From: an uncultured beta proteobacterium
GTDB taxonomy: Bacteria; Pseudomonadota; Gammaproteobacteria; Burkholderiales; SG8-39
Direction: 5' to 3'
Assembly (NCBI GenBank): GCA_903859155.1
Contig: CAIOLO010000010.1
Coordinates: 1 to 64,000 of the forward strand
Length of the DNA stretch: 64,000 nucleotides
Shown here: positions 1-8,435 of the stretch, in pieces
How positions within the stretch are numbered: position 1 is the stretch's first letter
How the letters are laid out: each line of letters begins with the position of its first letter
Notes under the pieces: model-generated
Told to the model about the DNA's origin: nothing
The model's database searches: none
Seen by the model: the letters and a program-made list of their open reading frames with translations, nothing else
Program-made: the position numbers and the translations under genes

Positions 1-153
1 CACACGCTTGAACGCGGTACTGGGAACCTTCACGTCCGCAAAATCCAGGGCGATCGTGTCCGACCGAACCTCGCCTGTCCTCAACGCTCGTGTGCAAGGA
101 TAGTCCCCGATCATTGCCGTCAGCCTGCGTTGCGTCATTTTGAATTTCTCCAT
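1..153 (-). CDS. Partial CDS (runs off left edge): N-terminus resembling 4,5-dihydroxyphthalate decarboxylase / related substrate-binding-like protein
   Basis: Reverse-strand ATG at 153 opens an uninterrupted 51-codon frame to base 1: MEKFKMTQRRLTAMIGDYPCTRALRTGEVRSDTIALDFADVKVPSTAFKRV. The GDYxxTRAL...G motif is typical of this family. Confidence 0.55.
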   Translation of the reverse strand, partial: MEKFKMTQRRLTAMIGDYPCTRALRTGEVRSDTIALDFADVKVPSTAFKRV

Positions 154-257
154 GTTTGATTCTGTGAACCGAAAACGCCACCCGACGCGAGGTCACTAAG
201 CGGGGGCGGGGAATTGTAGGGCAAACCTGAAGCAGTCCCCAGGGCGATGGAGATTGC

Positions 258-405
258 GTGTCAGCAGCGAATGACTTGTCCGGGGTAGCAGCAAGTCATC
301 TGTCCGGTTTGAGGGAGGACTATGGAATCCCCATTGAACCGGACACAACTGCTACGGCAGACTCGGAAGATGAGATGCAAGGAAGCGTACGAAGGTTCGC
401 ATGGC
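258..405 (+). mobile_element. Remnant of an insertion-sequence end with the first ~28 codons of a transposase (ISNCY-like N-terminus)
   Basis: ATG at 322 after a GGGAGG-like RBS gives MESPLNRTQLLRQTRKMRCKEAYEGSHG, which resembles ISNCY-type transposase N-termini. Similarity then stops. An upstream inverted repeat TGACTTG(272-278)/CAAGTCA(292-298) fits an IS terminal region. Confidence 0.4.
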
Positions 406-428
406 GCAGGGCGCGCCGGCGCGCATGC

Positions 429-1391
429 TCACTCCGGTTCGATCTTCGCGATACGGGCCAGATCGCGGTAACGAGCGATGCTCGACTCGACGACCTTGGC
501 GAAATCGGCCGGTGGGTTGACGATCGGCTTCATCATCATGGCGGCGATCCGCTCGCGTGCGGTGGAATCCTGCACGGCCTGGCGGACTTCGGACTGTACC
601 CGGTTGGCGATGTCCAAGGGCATCTTCGCCGGCCCGAACATCGCGAACCAGCCGCCATCCATTTCAGCGCCTTGAACACCGGCTTCGGCGGTCGTCGGCA
701 CATCGGGCAGGAAGTCCGCCCGGACACGATGGGTATAGGCAAGGGCGCGCAGTTTGCCCGCCTGGATGCCTTGCAGCACCACGATCGCCGGGCCGTTGAT
801 CATCTGCACCTCGTTGGCGAACAGGGCCTGGATTGCGGGGCCGGTGCCCTTGTAGGGTATGTGCAGCATGGATGTCCCGGCGCGCGCCTGGAACAGTTCC
901 CCGGACAGATGCATCATGTTGCCGATGCCGGGGCTGCCGAACGACAGCTTGGCACCCGGTTTGCTCGCTTCGGCAATGAACTCCTTGAGCGTCTTGACCG
1001 GCAGCGCGGCCGGCACCGTAATGATCATGGCCTCTATGCCAACGACCTGGGTAATCGGCGTGAAATCCCTGATCGGGTCGAACGGCAGCTTCTTATAGAT
1101 GCTTGGATTCACGGCGAACGCCGTGGTGGTGAACAACAACGTGTAGCCGTCCGCCGGGGACTTCGCCACATAGTCGGTCCCCAGGATGGTGTTCGCGCCC
1201 GGCCGGTTCTCGACCACGAACGGCTGGCCGGTCTGCGACTGCAACTGCGGCGCGATGATGCGCGCCAGGGCATCGGGTCCGCCGCCTGCGTCCGGCACCA
1301 CGATACGCACCGGCTTTGCCGGGTAGCCCTGCCCCAGCGCCACGGCACAGGGAAGCACTGAAAGAACGGAAAAAAGCGCACGGAAACGCAT
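429..1391 (-). CDS. Tripartite tricarboxylate transporter (Bug/TctC family) periplasmic substrate-binding protein
   Basis: Signal peptide followed by YPAKPVRIVVPDAGGGPDALARIIAPQLQ...GQPFVVENRPGANTILGTDYVAKSPADGYTLLF, the hallmark Bug motifs. Start taken as the internal Met at 1391. Confidence 0.9.
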   Translation of the reverse strand: MRFRALFSVLSVLPCAVALGQGYPAKPVRIVVPDAGGGPDALARIIAPQLQSQTGQPFVVENRPGANTILGTDYVAKSPADGYTLLFTTTAFAVNPSIYKKLPFDPIRDFTPITQVVGIEAMIITVPAALPVKTLKEFIAEASKPGAKLSFGSPGIGNMMHLSGELFQARAGTSMLHIPYKGTGPAIQALFANEVQMINGPAIVVLQGIQAGKLRALAYTHRVRADFLPDVPTTAEAGVQGAEMDGGWFAMFGPAKMPLDIANRVQSEVRQAVQDSTARERIAAMMMKPIVNPPADFAKVVESSIARYRDLARIAKIEPE

Positions 1392-1490
1392 GATCCACCT
1401 CCTCATCGGACAGGATTGCGCGGCGGCAATCTCGCCCGGGATTCTACTCGGCACCCGCCTGGCTTGCCTGCACGCGTGCCGCCGCGCTGC

Positions 1491-1970
1491 CTAATTCCTT
1501 GACACCACTTTAGGCGCCACCGTCAATTCGATGATGCGCGGCGAGACATTGCCCTCTTCGATCACCAATTCCGCCACCGCGATGGGCAACGTAAATCGCC
1601 TCGGCCCTGCGCTTCCCGGATTGACGAACCGCACCCCGCCACGCGCCTGGATGAGCGGCCTGTGCGAATGCCCCGATACCACCACATCAATGTCCTTCGG
1701 TACCGCGCCGCGCAGATCGGCCAAGTCGTGAATCACCAGGATTCGCGCACCCTCCAGCGCCACAACCGCGGACGCCGGAACAGCCTTCGCCCACAAGCCC
1801 GCATCGTTATTGCCGCGCACCACGGTGAGCGGCGCCAGCGCGGACAACGCCTCAAGCACCTTGGGCGAACAAATGTCTCCCGCGTGAATCAAATGATCGC
1901 AGCCGCGCAATGCGTCGATGGCCTCCGGGCGCATCAGATCATGGGTGTCGGAAATCAAGCCAACGCGCAT
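1491..1970 (-). CDS. YfcE/MJ0936-family metallophosphoesterase
   Basis: MRVGLISDTHDL...HAGDI...VRGNND...VVSGHSHRP...NPGSAGPRR metallophosphoesterase motifs. Confidence 0.9.
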   Translation of the reverse strand: MRVGLISDTHDLMRPEAIDALRGCDHLIHAGDICSPKVLEALSALAPLTVVRGNNDAGLWAKAVPASAVVALEGARILVIHDLADLRGAVPKDIDVVVSGHSHRPLIQARGGVRFVNPGSAGPRRFTLPIAVAELVIEEGNVSPRIIELTVAPKVVSRN

Positions 1971-2677
1971 CAGCGCCCGCCAGCCTTCGAAATCATTTCC
2001 ACCATTTGTGGAAAACGCCGCGCTCTCGCCAGCGCGAGCGGCGTCTGACCGGTGCGGTCGGCGAGATTCGGGTTCGCGCCCGCCGCCAATAATGCGCGCA
2101 ACGTATCCTGATGACGTGAACCACCGTCGCCGAGCACCACCGCCTCGATCACCGCCGTCCAGCCAAGATTATTGATGTGGTCAAGCGGCGCGCCCGATTT
2201 GATGAGCATTCGCACCACTTCCGCGTGCCCCAGATGCGCCGCTGCGATCAGCGCGGTGCCGTCATAACGACTGGTGATGTTTTTCGCGCTGCATCCCAGC
2301 GCCAGTGCGAGCTCCAAGGTCGCGAGATCGTTTGCCACCGCCGCGATGGTGACGATGTCGTAGCGGTCGCCTTCCAAGGCATTGACGTCCGCGCCCGCCG
2401 CCGCCAATGCGCGCATCGCCTCGTGACGGCCGAAATACGCCGCCACGTGCAAAGGCGTGCGTCCGCGACCATCGCGTGCATCCACGCTGCTTCGCGCGGC
2501 CTGTGCCGTGATGGCGCGGGCGTCGCCGCGCTCCGCGGCGGCATGCAAACCGCTGTAAGCCGTCCGCTCGGCGGCGCTGGGGGGTACCTGAGCGGCAGAC
2601 GGATCGGCGGCCAGGGCAAAAAGCGATAGGCCAATTATCGAAGCCGCCAACACGAGGTTTGCTCGTAATCTTTTCAT
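1970..2677 (-). CDS. Secreted ankyrin-repeat protein
   Basis: Signal peptide MKRLRANLVLAASIIGLSLFALA followed by repeated DGRGRTPLHVAAYFGRHEAMRALAAAGADVNA-type ankyrin units. Adjacent to the phosphoesterase start. Confidence 0.85.
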   Translation of the reverse strand: MKRLRANLVLAASIIGLSLFALAADPSAAQVPPSAAERTAYSGLHAAAERGDARAITAQAARSSVDARDGRGRTPLHVAAYFGRHEAMRALAAAGADVNALEGDRYDIVTIAAVANDLATLELALALGCSAKNITSRYDGTALIAAAHLGHAEVVRMLIKSGAPLDHINNLGWTAVIEAVVLGDGGSRHQDTLRALLAAGANPNLADRTGQTPLALARARRFPQMVEMISKAGGR

Positions 2678-3154
2678 CCCAATAACGCTTCCGCGACTAT
2701 TGCCGTCGCGCGACTTCGACCCTGTCCGCGGGCATCCGCACTTTCGCCCATACCAGCCTCCCCGCGTCAACCGAGTCCTGGCGCACCAACGCCACCGGCG
2801 GAATTGCGCCCGAGCCGCGCCGCGCCGCGCAGGCTGCTATGGTCTTGCCCGAATCGCCCCGCGATCTCCTCGGGAATTCCGCGAGAGTCTAATCTCAACG
2901 CCCGAACCGGTAAATGGCGGGTGTCCGGATTTCCCTTGCGGCCCGGGCCTCCGGTCACCGCAATGGCAGCGACAGTGGAGGAGAAATCAACCGCTCCGGC
3001 GGACATCGCAGCGATCGTATATACAAAACGCAGGATTGCAATCGGCGCTACAGGCGCAAATGCCTTGAGGGTATCGTAAGGAATTCATTGAAAATAAATT
3101 GTGCTGGCGCGAACGCCGCCCTGACGGGCGCGACAAGGACCCGGACCATTCGGC

Positions 3155-4426
3155 TTATGCCGATTTCGTCGGCATTTGCGCGATGGGCCGCAGGAAAAAG
3201 ATCACCAGCAGGTTTATTACTGCAATAACAGCGCATATCTCGAAAACCAGGGTGTAGTTCTGCATCTTGTCGAAAATCAAACCTGCCATGATCGGCCCTA
3301 TGGCCCCACCCAGAGTATCTCCGGCGAAAACCATCCCCAGGATGGTCCCATGTGAACGCATGCCAAAAATGTGCGCAGTCATGGGCGATTCCATGGTCGC
3401 CAGTCCGCCATGCCCGAAACCAAAGAGGCAGGCATAGGCATACATCATCCGCAGGTCGGGCGACCCCAGCAGCAAGGCGAAAGCGGCTGCCACCAGCATT
3501 GCGCCCGATAGCATCGCCTGTTTATAGCCGAATCGGTCGGCAAACAGCCCCATGAGAACTCTTCCCGCGATACCGGCCATACCAAGTACCGAGATGATCG
3601 TGACGGCCTGACCCAGGGGAATGTTGTTGCCGGTCGCGTAGAGCACGGCATGGGCGATGATGATGTAAAAAAGGAAGTAGGTAAAAAAGTACACGGCTGC
3701 CAGGACGTACAGCTGCGCGGTACGCACCGCTTCCGAAAGCGTCAAACCGGAAATCGGCGCCGCGGCGCGGGAAGGGTTGCCCGAATCGTTATCACCCGCC
3801 CGCTTGCCGCAGCTTGCAGGTTCTTTTCGCAAAAACTGGGAACTGATGACGATGACGATGAAGGCCGACGCCCCGACGATCGCGTAAGAGGTCCGCCAGC
3901 CGTAGCGGGCAATAAGCAGATTGGATAGCGGGACCACGATCATCAGGGCCAGGCCCGTCCCTGCCAGGACGATGCCGGACATGAGAGCTCTTTGCTTGAC
4001 GAACCAGCGCGCGATGGTCGACATGATCGGTATCAACGCAGCGCTCATGCCGATATTGACAACGCCGTAGTACAGAAACAGTTGCCCGAGACTGTCTACC
4101 GTGGAAATCAAGAAATACCCCAGCCCCAGAAAACAACCGGCCACTGTCATGATAAGCCGCGGGCCAATCACGTCGCTCAGGCGTCCCACGAACACTGCGA
4201 TAACGCCAGTCCCTATCCATGTGACAGAAAAAGCGGCGGATGTCGGGCCCCGTTGCCAGCCGAATTCGTCAACCATGGGACCGAAAAAGACCCCGAATGA
4301 TTGGCGCGAGCCCCACATCACGATCGAGATCAATAATCCCGCTATAACGATGACGTAGCCGTAGGAAAAGCCGGCATTCCTGGCGGGAGCTTGGGCGCCC
4401 GATCGCGAACTGCCGTTTTCACCCAT
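3155..4426 (-). CDS. Major facilitator superfamily transporter (OxlT/monocarboxylate-type)
   Basis: 423 aa with 12-TM hydrophobicity pattern; GRLSDVIGPRLIM and GLFADRFGYKQAM are MFS loop 2-3 and 8-9 motifs. Confidence 0.85.
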   Translation of the reverse strand: MGENGSSRSGAQAPARNAGFSYGYVIVIAGLLISIVMWGSRQSFGVFFGPMVDEFGWQRGPTSAAFSVTWIGTGVIAVFVGRLSDVIGPRLIMTVAGCFLGLGYFLISTVDSLGQLFLYYGVVNIGMSAALIPIMSTIARWFVKQRALMSGIVLAGTGLALMIVVPLSNLLIARYGWRTSYAIVGASAFIVIVISSQFLRKEPASCGKRAGDNDSGNPSRAAAPISGLTLSEAVRTAQLYVLAAVYFFTYFLFYIIIAHAVLYATGNNIPLGQAVTIISVLGMAGIAGRVLMGLFADRFGYKQAMLSGAMLVAAAFALLLGSPDLRMMYAYACLFGFGHGGLATMESPMTAHIFGMRSHGTILGMVFAGDTLGGAIGPIMAGLIFDKMQNYTLVFEICAVIAVINLLVIFFLRPIAQMPTKSA

Positions 4427-4703
4427 TTCTTCTCCCTTGGAACTGCCGCCTGCAAACGGATTGGCATATGCGTCAGCAATACGCGCCTCGTGCTGGTCAA
4501 CGCGATCGCGCAGCTCTGGTCAATCTGGACCGCGCAAACAACAGAGCAATATTTTTCATGCCGCGCATTGCCCGCTTCAGCGGCAATTTCCTCCTCCTGC
4601 AAAAACTCATCAAAGTCCTGACCGATAAATCCGGGGTTGATTGTCATCTTGCGCTTTATTTCGCGTTGTCCATGACCAGCAAGACGTCCGGGCAGCCGGC
4701 CCT

Positions 4704-5114
4704 CTACGCAGGCGGTCCTGTTTCAGGATCCGATTCGCGTTTCGCCGGCTTGGCCGGCAGCTTGGGCGAAGGTCTGCGCCCATCGAGCAGATGAAAGAAA
4801 CTCAACACCGGATGCCGCCACGCCATGCGCGGGCCGGCCCATTTCATCACCACGCGGACCTGCTCGCGCATGTCGACACTGTAGCAATGGACCAGGCAGT
4901 TGGTGCAGGTCGGTTTGGCATCGCCGAACAGGCAGCGCTCGAGGCGGCGGGTCGCGTATTCGTAGAGCGCGGCGCAATCGCGGCACAGCGGCGCCCCCCC
5001 CTGATGGCCGTGTCCGCGGCAGTACAGGCGCAGCATCGCCTCGATGGTTTTGAGTTCGCGCGCGCGGCGGACAAAACGCTTGTCGGTGGTGAATTCGATG
5101 ATTTGACGGGACAT
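4704..5114 (-). CDS. YgbA-like nitrous-oxide-stimulated-promoter family protein
   Basis: TIEAMLRLYCRGHGHQGGAPLCRDCAALYEYATRRLERCLFGDAKPTCTNCLVHCYSVDMREQVRVVMKWAGPRMAWRHPVLSFFHLLD matches the YgbA cysteine pattern. Start set at MSRQIIEF. Confidence 0.8.
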   Translation of the reverse strand: MSRQIIEFTTDKRFVRRARELKTIEAMLRLYCRGHGHQGGAPLCRDCAALYEYATRRLERCLFGDAKPTCTNCLVHCYSVDMREQVRVVMKWAGPRMAWRHPVLSFFHLLDGRRPSPKLPAKPAKRESDPETGPPA

Positions 5115-5133
5115 GATCCGGATCAGCCTGTGA

Positions 5134-5691
5134 TCAGACTTCCTTGATTCCGCGGCGCATGCGCATGGCACGGCCAACGGCATCCAGTTGCGCCTCGCCG
5201 AGCAGGCGGGTAGCCAGCGGCAGCAGTTCGTCCTCCTCGCGCGCTATGTGGCGCTGGTAGAACCCGGCCATTTGCGCGACTTCATCGGCGCCCAGATCGG
5301 GCTCCAGCCCGAGCCAGATCCCCTCCAGTTTCCAGCGAACCTGGCCCCAGATCTGTTCCAGTTCGCGGTGCTCGGCGCACAGCGCGTCGATCAGCACGCG
5401 CAGGGTCGGCATCCCGGTCTCCGGCACCGCCTGCAGCATGGCGGGGAACAGGTCTTCCTCTTCGTCGGCATGGTGGTGCTTGGCCGAGGTATCGAAATAG
5501 CGCAGGATGTTTTGCGCCGCATCGCGTGCGGATTGATCCGGTCCGTTTGCGGCAAGGTGCGGCACCAACCGCTGCAGAGTCTGGCACTGGCGCTCGACAC
5601 GGCTGTGGCAGGCAGACAGCATTTCCAGCGGCGCCTCGAAACCGGCGGCGGGCGAATCGAAGCCTGGGAAGACAACTTTAGTCGCGCACAT
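5134..5691 (-). CDS. Hemerythrin HHE-domain protein
   Basis: MLSACHSRVERQCQTLQRL...SAKHHHADEEEDLFPAML...EHRELEQIW...HIAREEDELLPLA hemerythrin iron-ligand motifs. Confidence 0.88.
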   Translation of the reverse strand: MCATKVVFPGFDSPAAGFEAPLEMLSACHSRVERQCQTLQRLVPHLAANGPDQSARDAAQNILRYFDTSAKHHHADEEEDLFPAMLQAVPETGMPTLRVLIDALCAEHRELEQIWGQVRWKLEGIWLGLEPDLGADEVAQMAGFYQRHIAREEDELLPLATRLLGEAQLDAVGRAMRMRRGIKEV

Positions 5692-5997
5692 TGATGATCT
5701 TCAAGGATTTATCCAGAATTTCCGCCTGTTGACGGCCGTTGCTGCGGATTTCCGACGCGAAGCCCAAAGAACCAGAAACGATGGGTGTTCCGGGAGAAGT
5801 CGGGACAGGCAATCCCGGACACGACATTGGAGGCGCATGAAACTCTACCACTATCTCCAATACCGGCCACAAAGTGTAGTCCGGCAATGAACTGGACCAT
5901 TTCCGCAATTCCGACTGGGCAGGCGGTTAAGCTGAAAACCATGGGAATTTATCGGATTTTCCCAGCCGATTCGCACTCGTCCATTTGAATTTCCTGT

Positions 5998-6019
5998 TAA
6001 TTGAACGTCCATTCAATTA
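5998..6019. promoter_or_regulatory. Candidate operator: perfect 8-bp-arm inverted repeat TAATTGAA-cgtcca-TTCAATTA upstream of the UbiD-family gene
   Basis: Perfect inverted repeat read directly, ~80 bp upstream of the ATG at 6097. TGAACG-N-CATTCA-type dyads are common for TetR/FadR-type regulators. Confidence 0.4.
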
Positions 6020-6096
6020 TGATTCGATTCTTGACGGTCGCGAACCGTGCCTGAGTATTGACGCTGAGCATCCACTGAAAAAAGAGGAGGAGCACC

Positions 6097-7509
6097 ATGG
6101 CCTACAAGGACCTGCGGGAATTCATAGCAAAACTGGAGCAGGAAGGCGAACTGAAAAGGGTAAAGGCGAAGGTCGATTGGGAACAGGAACTTTGCGCCGT
6201 TGCAAAACTGAGCGAAGAGCAGCGCGGCCCGGCACTCCTCTTTGAGAACATCAAGGACTACTCCAGCCCGGTGCTCACCAGCGCATTTTCAACCGAGAAG
6301 GCCCTGGCGCTGGCGCTGGGTCTGCCCAAGGAAACTTCGCTGGTCGAAACCACCCGGACGTGGGTGAAGCGATCGCAGACCAAGATACCTCCTGTATGGG
6401 TAGAAACCGGTCCCTGCAAGGAAAATATCGACCGCGGGGACAAGGTCAACATCCTCAAATTCCCGGTTCCCCAATGGTATGAAGGGGATGGCGGGAGGTA
6501 CATAGGCACCACCTGCTGCATTATCACCAAGGATCCCGACACAGGTGTTGTCAACGTCGGCACTCACCGGATGATGGTCCACGACGAGAAGTCGACCGGC
6601 ATTTGGATGATTCCCGGAAAGCATATTGAACTGATGTTTAAAAAATATGCCGCACGCGGCGAGCGCATGCCGATAGCGGTTGCCCTGGGCGCGGATCCGG
6701 TCATGTTCGCGTGCTCCAGCGCGCCGTTTCCCTACGGTGAGTCCGAATACGACTACATGGGTGGAATTCGCGGCGAGCCCATGCAGGTGACTCGGGGAAC
6801 AACCGTCGATCTGCCCGTCCCGGCCACGGCGGAGATCATTCTGGAAGGCTACGCGGACCCGACGGAATCGAAGCATGAAGGCCCCTATGGAGAGTACTCG
6901 GGCCATTATCAGGCGGCCTATCCGAAGCCGGTCTTTCACGTCGAATGCGTCACACACCGCAATAATCCCATTTTCTGGGGATGCACGACGGGCATGCCGA
7001 TAACGGACACCCACATGATTCAATCGCTGAACCGCTCGGCTTTGCTGTGGAGCGATCTGGAGCGCATGAGCATTCCCGGGATAGTAGGGGTGTGCTGCTC
7101 GCCGGAGACCGGCGGCTATTTCACCGCGGTCGTATCGATCAAACAAATGTACCTGGGGCACGCGCGCCAGGTTGCAACGGCCTGCGTTTCGGTGGCCTCG
7201 GGCAACTACTCGACCAAACTGGTCGTGATTGTCGACGATGACATCGATCCTTCGGATTTGGGCCGGGTGTGGTGGGCCATCGGCATGCGCTGGCAGCCGG
7301 ACCGGGGAACCGACATGCTGCAAAGGGGACGATGCTCTCCTATCGATCCCTCGCTGCACATGGGCGACAAAAACTACACCTCAAGGATGCTGATAGACGC
7401 GACCATTCCCTATGAGTGGGAAGAAAAAGACCGGCCCCAGATCATCAAGTTGGCGGCCCCGGTGGTCAAAAAGGTCAAGGAGCGCTGGGAAGAGTTTTTT
7501 CCCAAGTAG
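6097..7509 (+). CDS. UbiD-family (prFMN-dependent) decarboxylase/carboxylase
   Basis: 470 aa. ITKDPDTGVVNVGTHRMMVHDEKSTGIWM prFMN-site region and EGPYGEYSGHY; strong RBS AGAGGAGGAGC before ATG. Confidence 0.92.
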   Translation: MAYKDLREFIAKLEQEGELKRVKAKVDWEQELCAVAKLSEEQRGPALLFENIKDYSSPVLTSAFSTEKALALALGLPKETSLVETTRTWVKRSQTKIPPVWVETGPCKENIDRGDKVNILKFPVPQWYEGDGGRYIGTTCCIITKDPDTGVVNVGTHRMMVHDEKSTGIWMIPGKHIELMFKKYAARGERMPIAVALGADPVMFACSSAPFPYGESEYDYMGGIRGEPMQVTRGTTVDLPVPATAEIILEGYADPTESKHEGPYGEYSGHYQAAYPKPVFHVECVTHRNNPIFWGCTTGMPITDTHMIQSLNRSALLWSDLERMSIPGIVGVCCSPETGGYFTAVVSIKQMYLGHARQVATACVSVASGNYSTKLVVIVDDDIDPSDLGRVWWAIGMRWQPDRGTDMLQRGRCSPIDPSLHMGDKNYTSRMLIDATIPYEWEEKDRPQIIKLAAPVVKKVKERWEEFFPK

Positions 7510-7598
7510 GACTTCGCGGACAAGCGCGGCGGCTGGATGCCGCGCCGGCAAGACCTGGGGAATTGCGGGAACGGAAAGGCCTTCTCGCCGCCCCCGGG

Positions 7599-8435
7599 TC
7601 AGCGAGAAGGTTCCCACCAGATCATGGCCGAGCGCATGCCGTCGGGCCAGTGATAGCGGCCGTCCCTGAAACTCAACCTGCGGGCCAGGGCTTCCCGTAT
7701 CTCGTCATCGAAAGCGGTGTTGCACCCCAGTCCCAGGTGGCGCCGGGCGCGCTGCAGCGCAGCGTCCAGGCTGTCGTCGGCCCAGCAACGTATGCCGGGC
7801 TCCATCACCACACTGGCATAGATGCCCATGTCGTACAGCGCCTGGTAACCCACCCAGAAGTTCGGGCTGTCGTGCGGCTGCCCGTGAACACGGCATGACA
7901 ACTCCCGCATGACGCCGTCGTGGCTGGGTATCCGCATCGCCAGAAAGCAGATACCGCGGGCCTTCAATTCCATCTTGCGCACGAATCCTGCCAGGTCCGG
8001 GCTGCTGTACATCGCATGGGAGCAAAAAGCCACGTCGTGCGGCTCCACCTGCGCATCCTCCCATGCGGCATTCACCTGACGGATGTTGCTCAAACCTTCC
8101 GCCGCTGCTTTCTGAAAAAGCGCCGCGGCCATGCCGGCAGAAGGATCCACCGCTGTGACACTCCGCGCCACGCGGGCGAAGGGAATGGCGAAACGCCCGG
8201 TGCCTGCACCAATGTCCAGCACCGTGTGTTCCGGCCGCAGCCTTTCAAGCACGAAATTCAGAAGCGTGTCGGGACGCTCGCTGGCCTTGCGTGTCGCTGC
8301 GGCATCAAAGCGGGCGGCCCGCACTGCGTTTGCCGCTTCGCGCGCGTGGCCGCCTTTGCGCTGGCCGCCCTTTTCAGGTCCGCAGGCGAGCACCGCGAGC
8401 GAGCGCCAGACTTCAGCCCAATCGGGTCCGGTCAT
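7599..8435 (-). CDS. Class I SAM-dependent methyltransferase
   Basis: HTVLDIGAGTGRFAIPFARVARSVTAVDPSAGM motif I/II. Start inferred at 8435, overlapping the upstream HD-gene stop (ATGA coupling). Confidence 0.82.
   Translation of the reverse strand: MTGPDWAEVWRSLAVLACGPEKGGQRKGGHAREAANAVRAARFDAAATRKASERPDTLLNFVLERLRPEHTVLDIGAGTGRFAIPFARVARSVTAVDPSAGMAAALFQKAAAEGLSNIRQVNAAWEDAQVEPHDVAFCSHAMYSSPDLAGFVRKMELKARGICFLAMRIPSHDGVMRELSCRVHGQPHDSPNFWVGYQALYDMGIYASVVMEPGIRCWADDSLDAALQRARRHLGLGCNTAFDDEIREALARRLSFRDGRYHWPDGMRSAMIWWEPSR

Noticed and set aside
258-1361. 367-aa plus-strand ORF
   Set aside because: Antisense shadow of the well-supported Bug receptor gene (429-1391 minus); high-GC codon bias creates long reverse ORFs. 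Only the first ~150 bp may matter, as an IS remnant.
2678-3154. Possible small gene or RNA in the ~480-bp gap between the ankyrin gene and the MFS gene
   Set aside because: Short ORFs here have no recognisable motifs and no convincing RBS; no tRNA-like cloverleaf noticed.
5691-5704. FNR/Dnr-like box TTGAT-GATC-TTCAA next to the hemerythrin start
   Set aside because: It touches the start codon (ATG at 5689-5691), so it is badly placed for an activator site, and the right half has a mismatch.
6289-7359. 356-aa minus-strand ORF
   Set aside because: Antisense to the UbiD gene; composition (His/Arg rich, no family motifs) is typical of a GC-rich shadow ORF.
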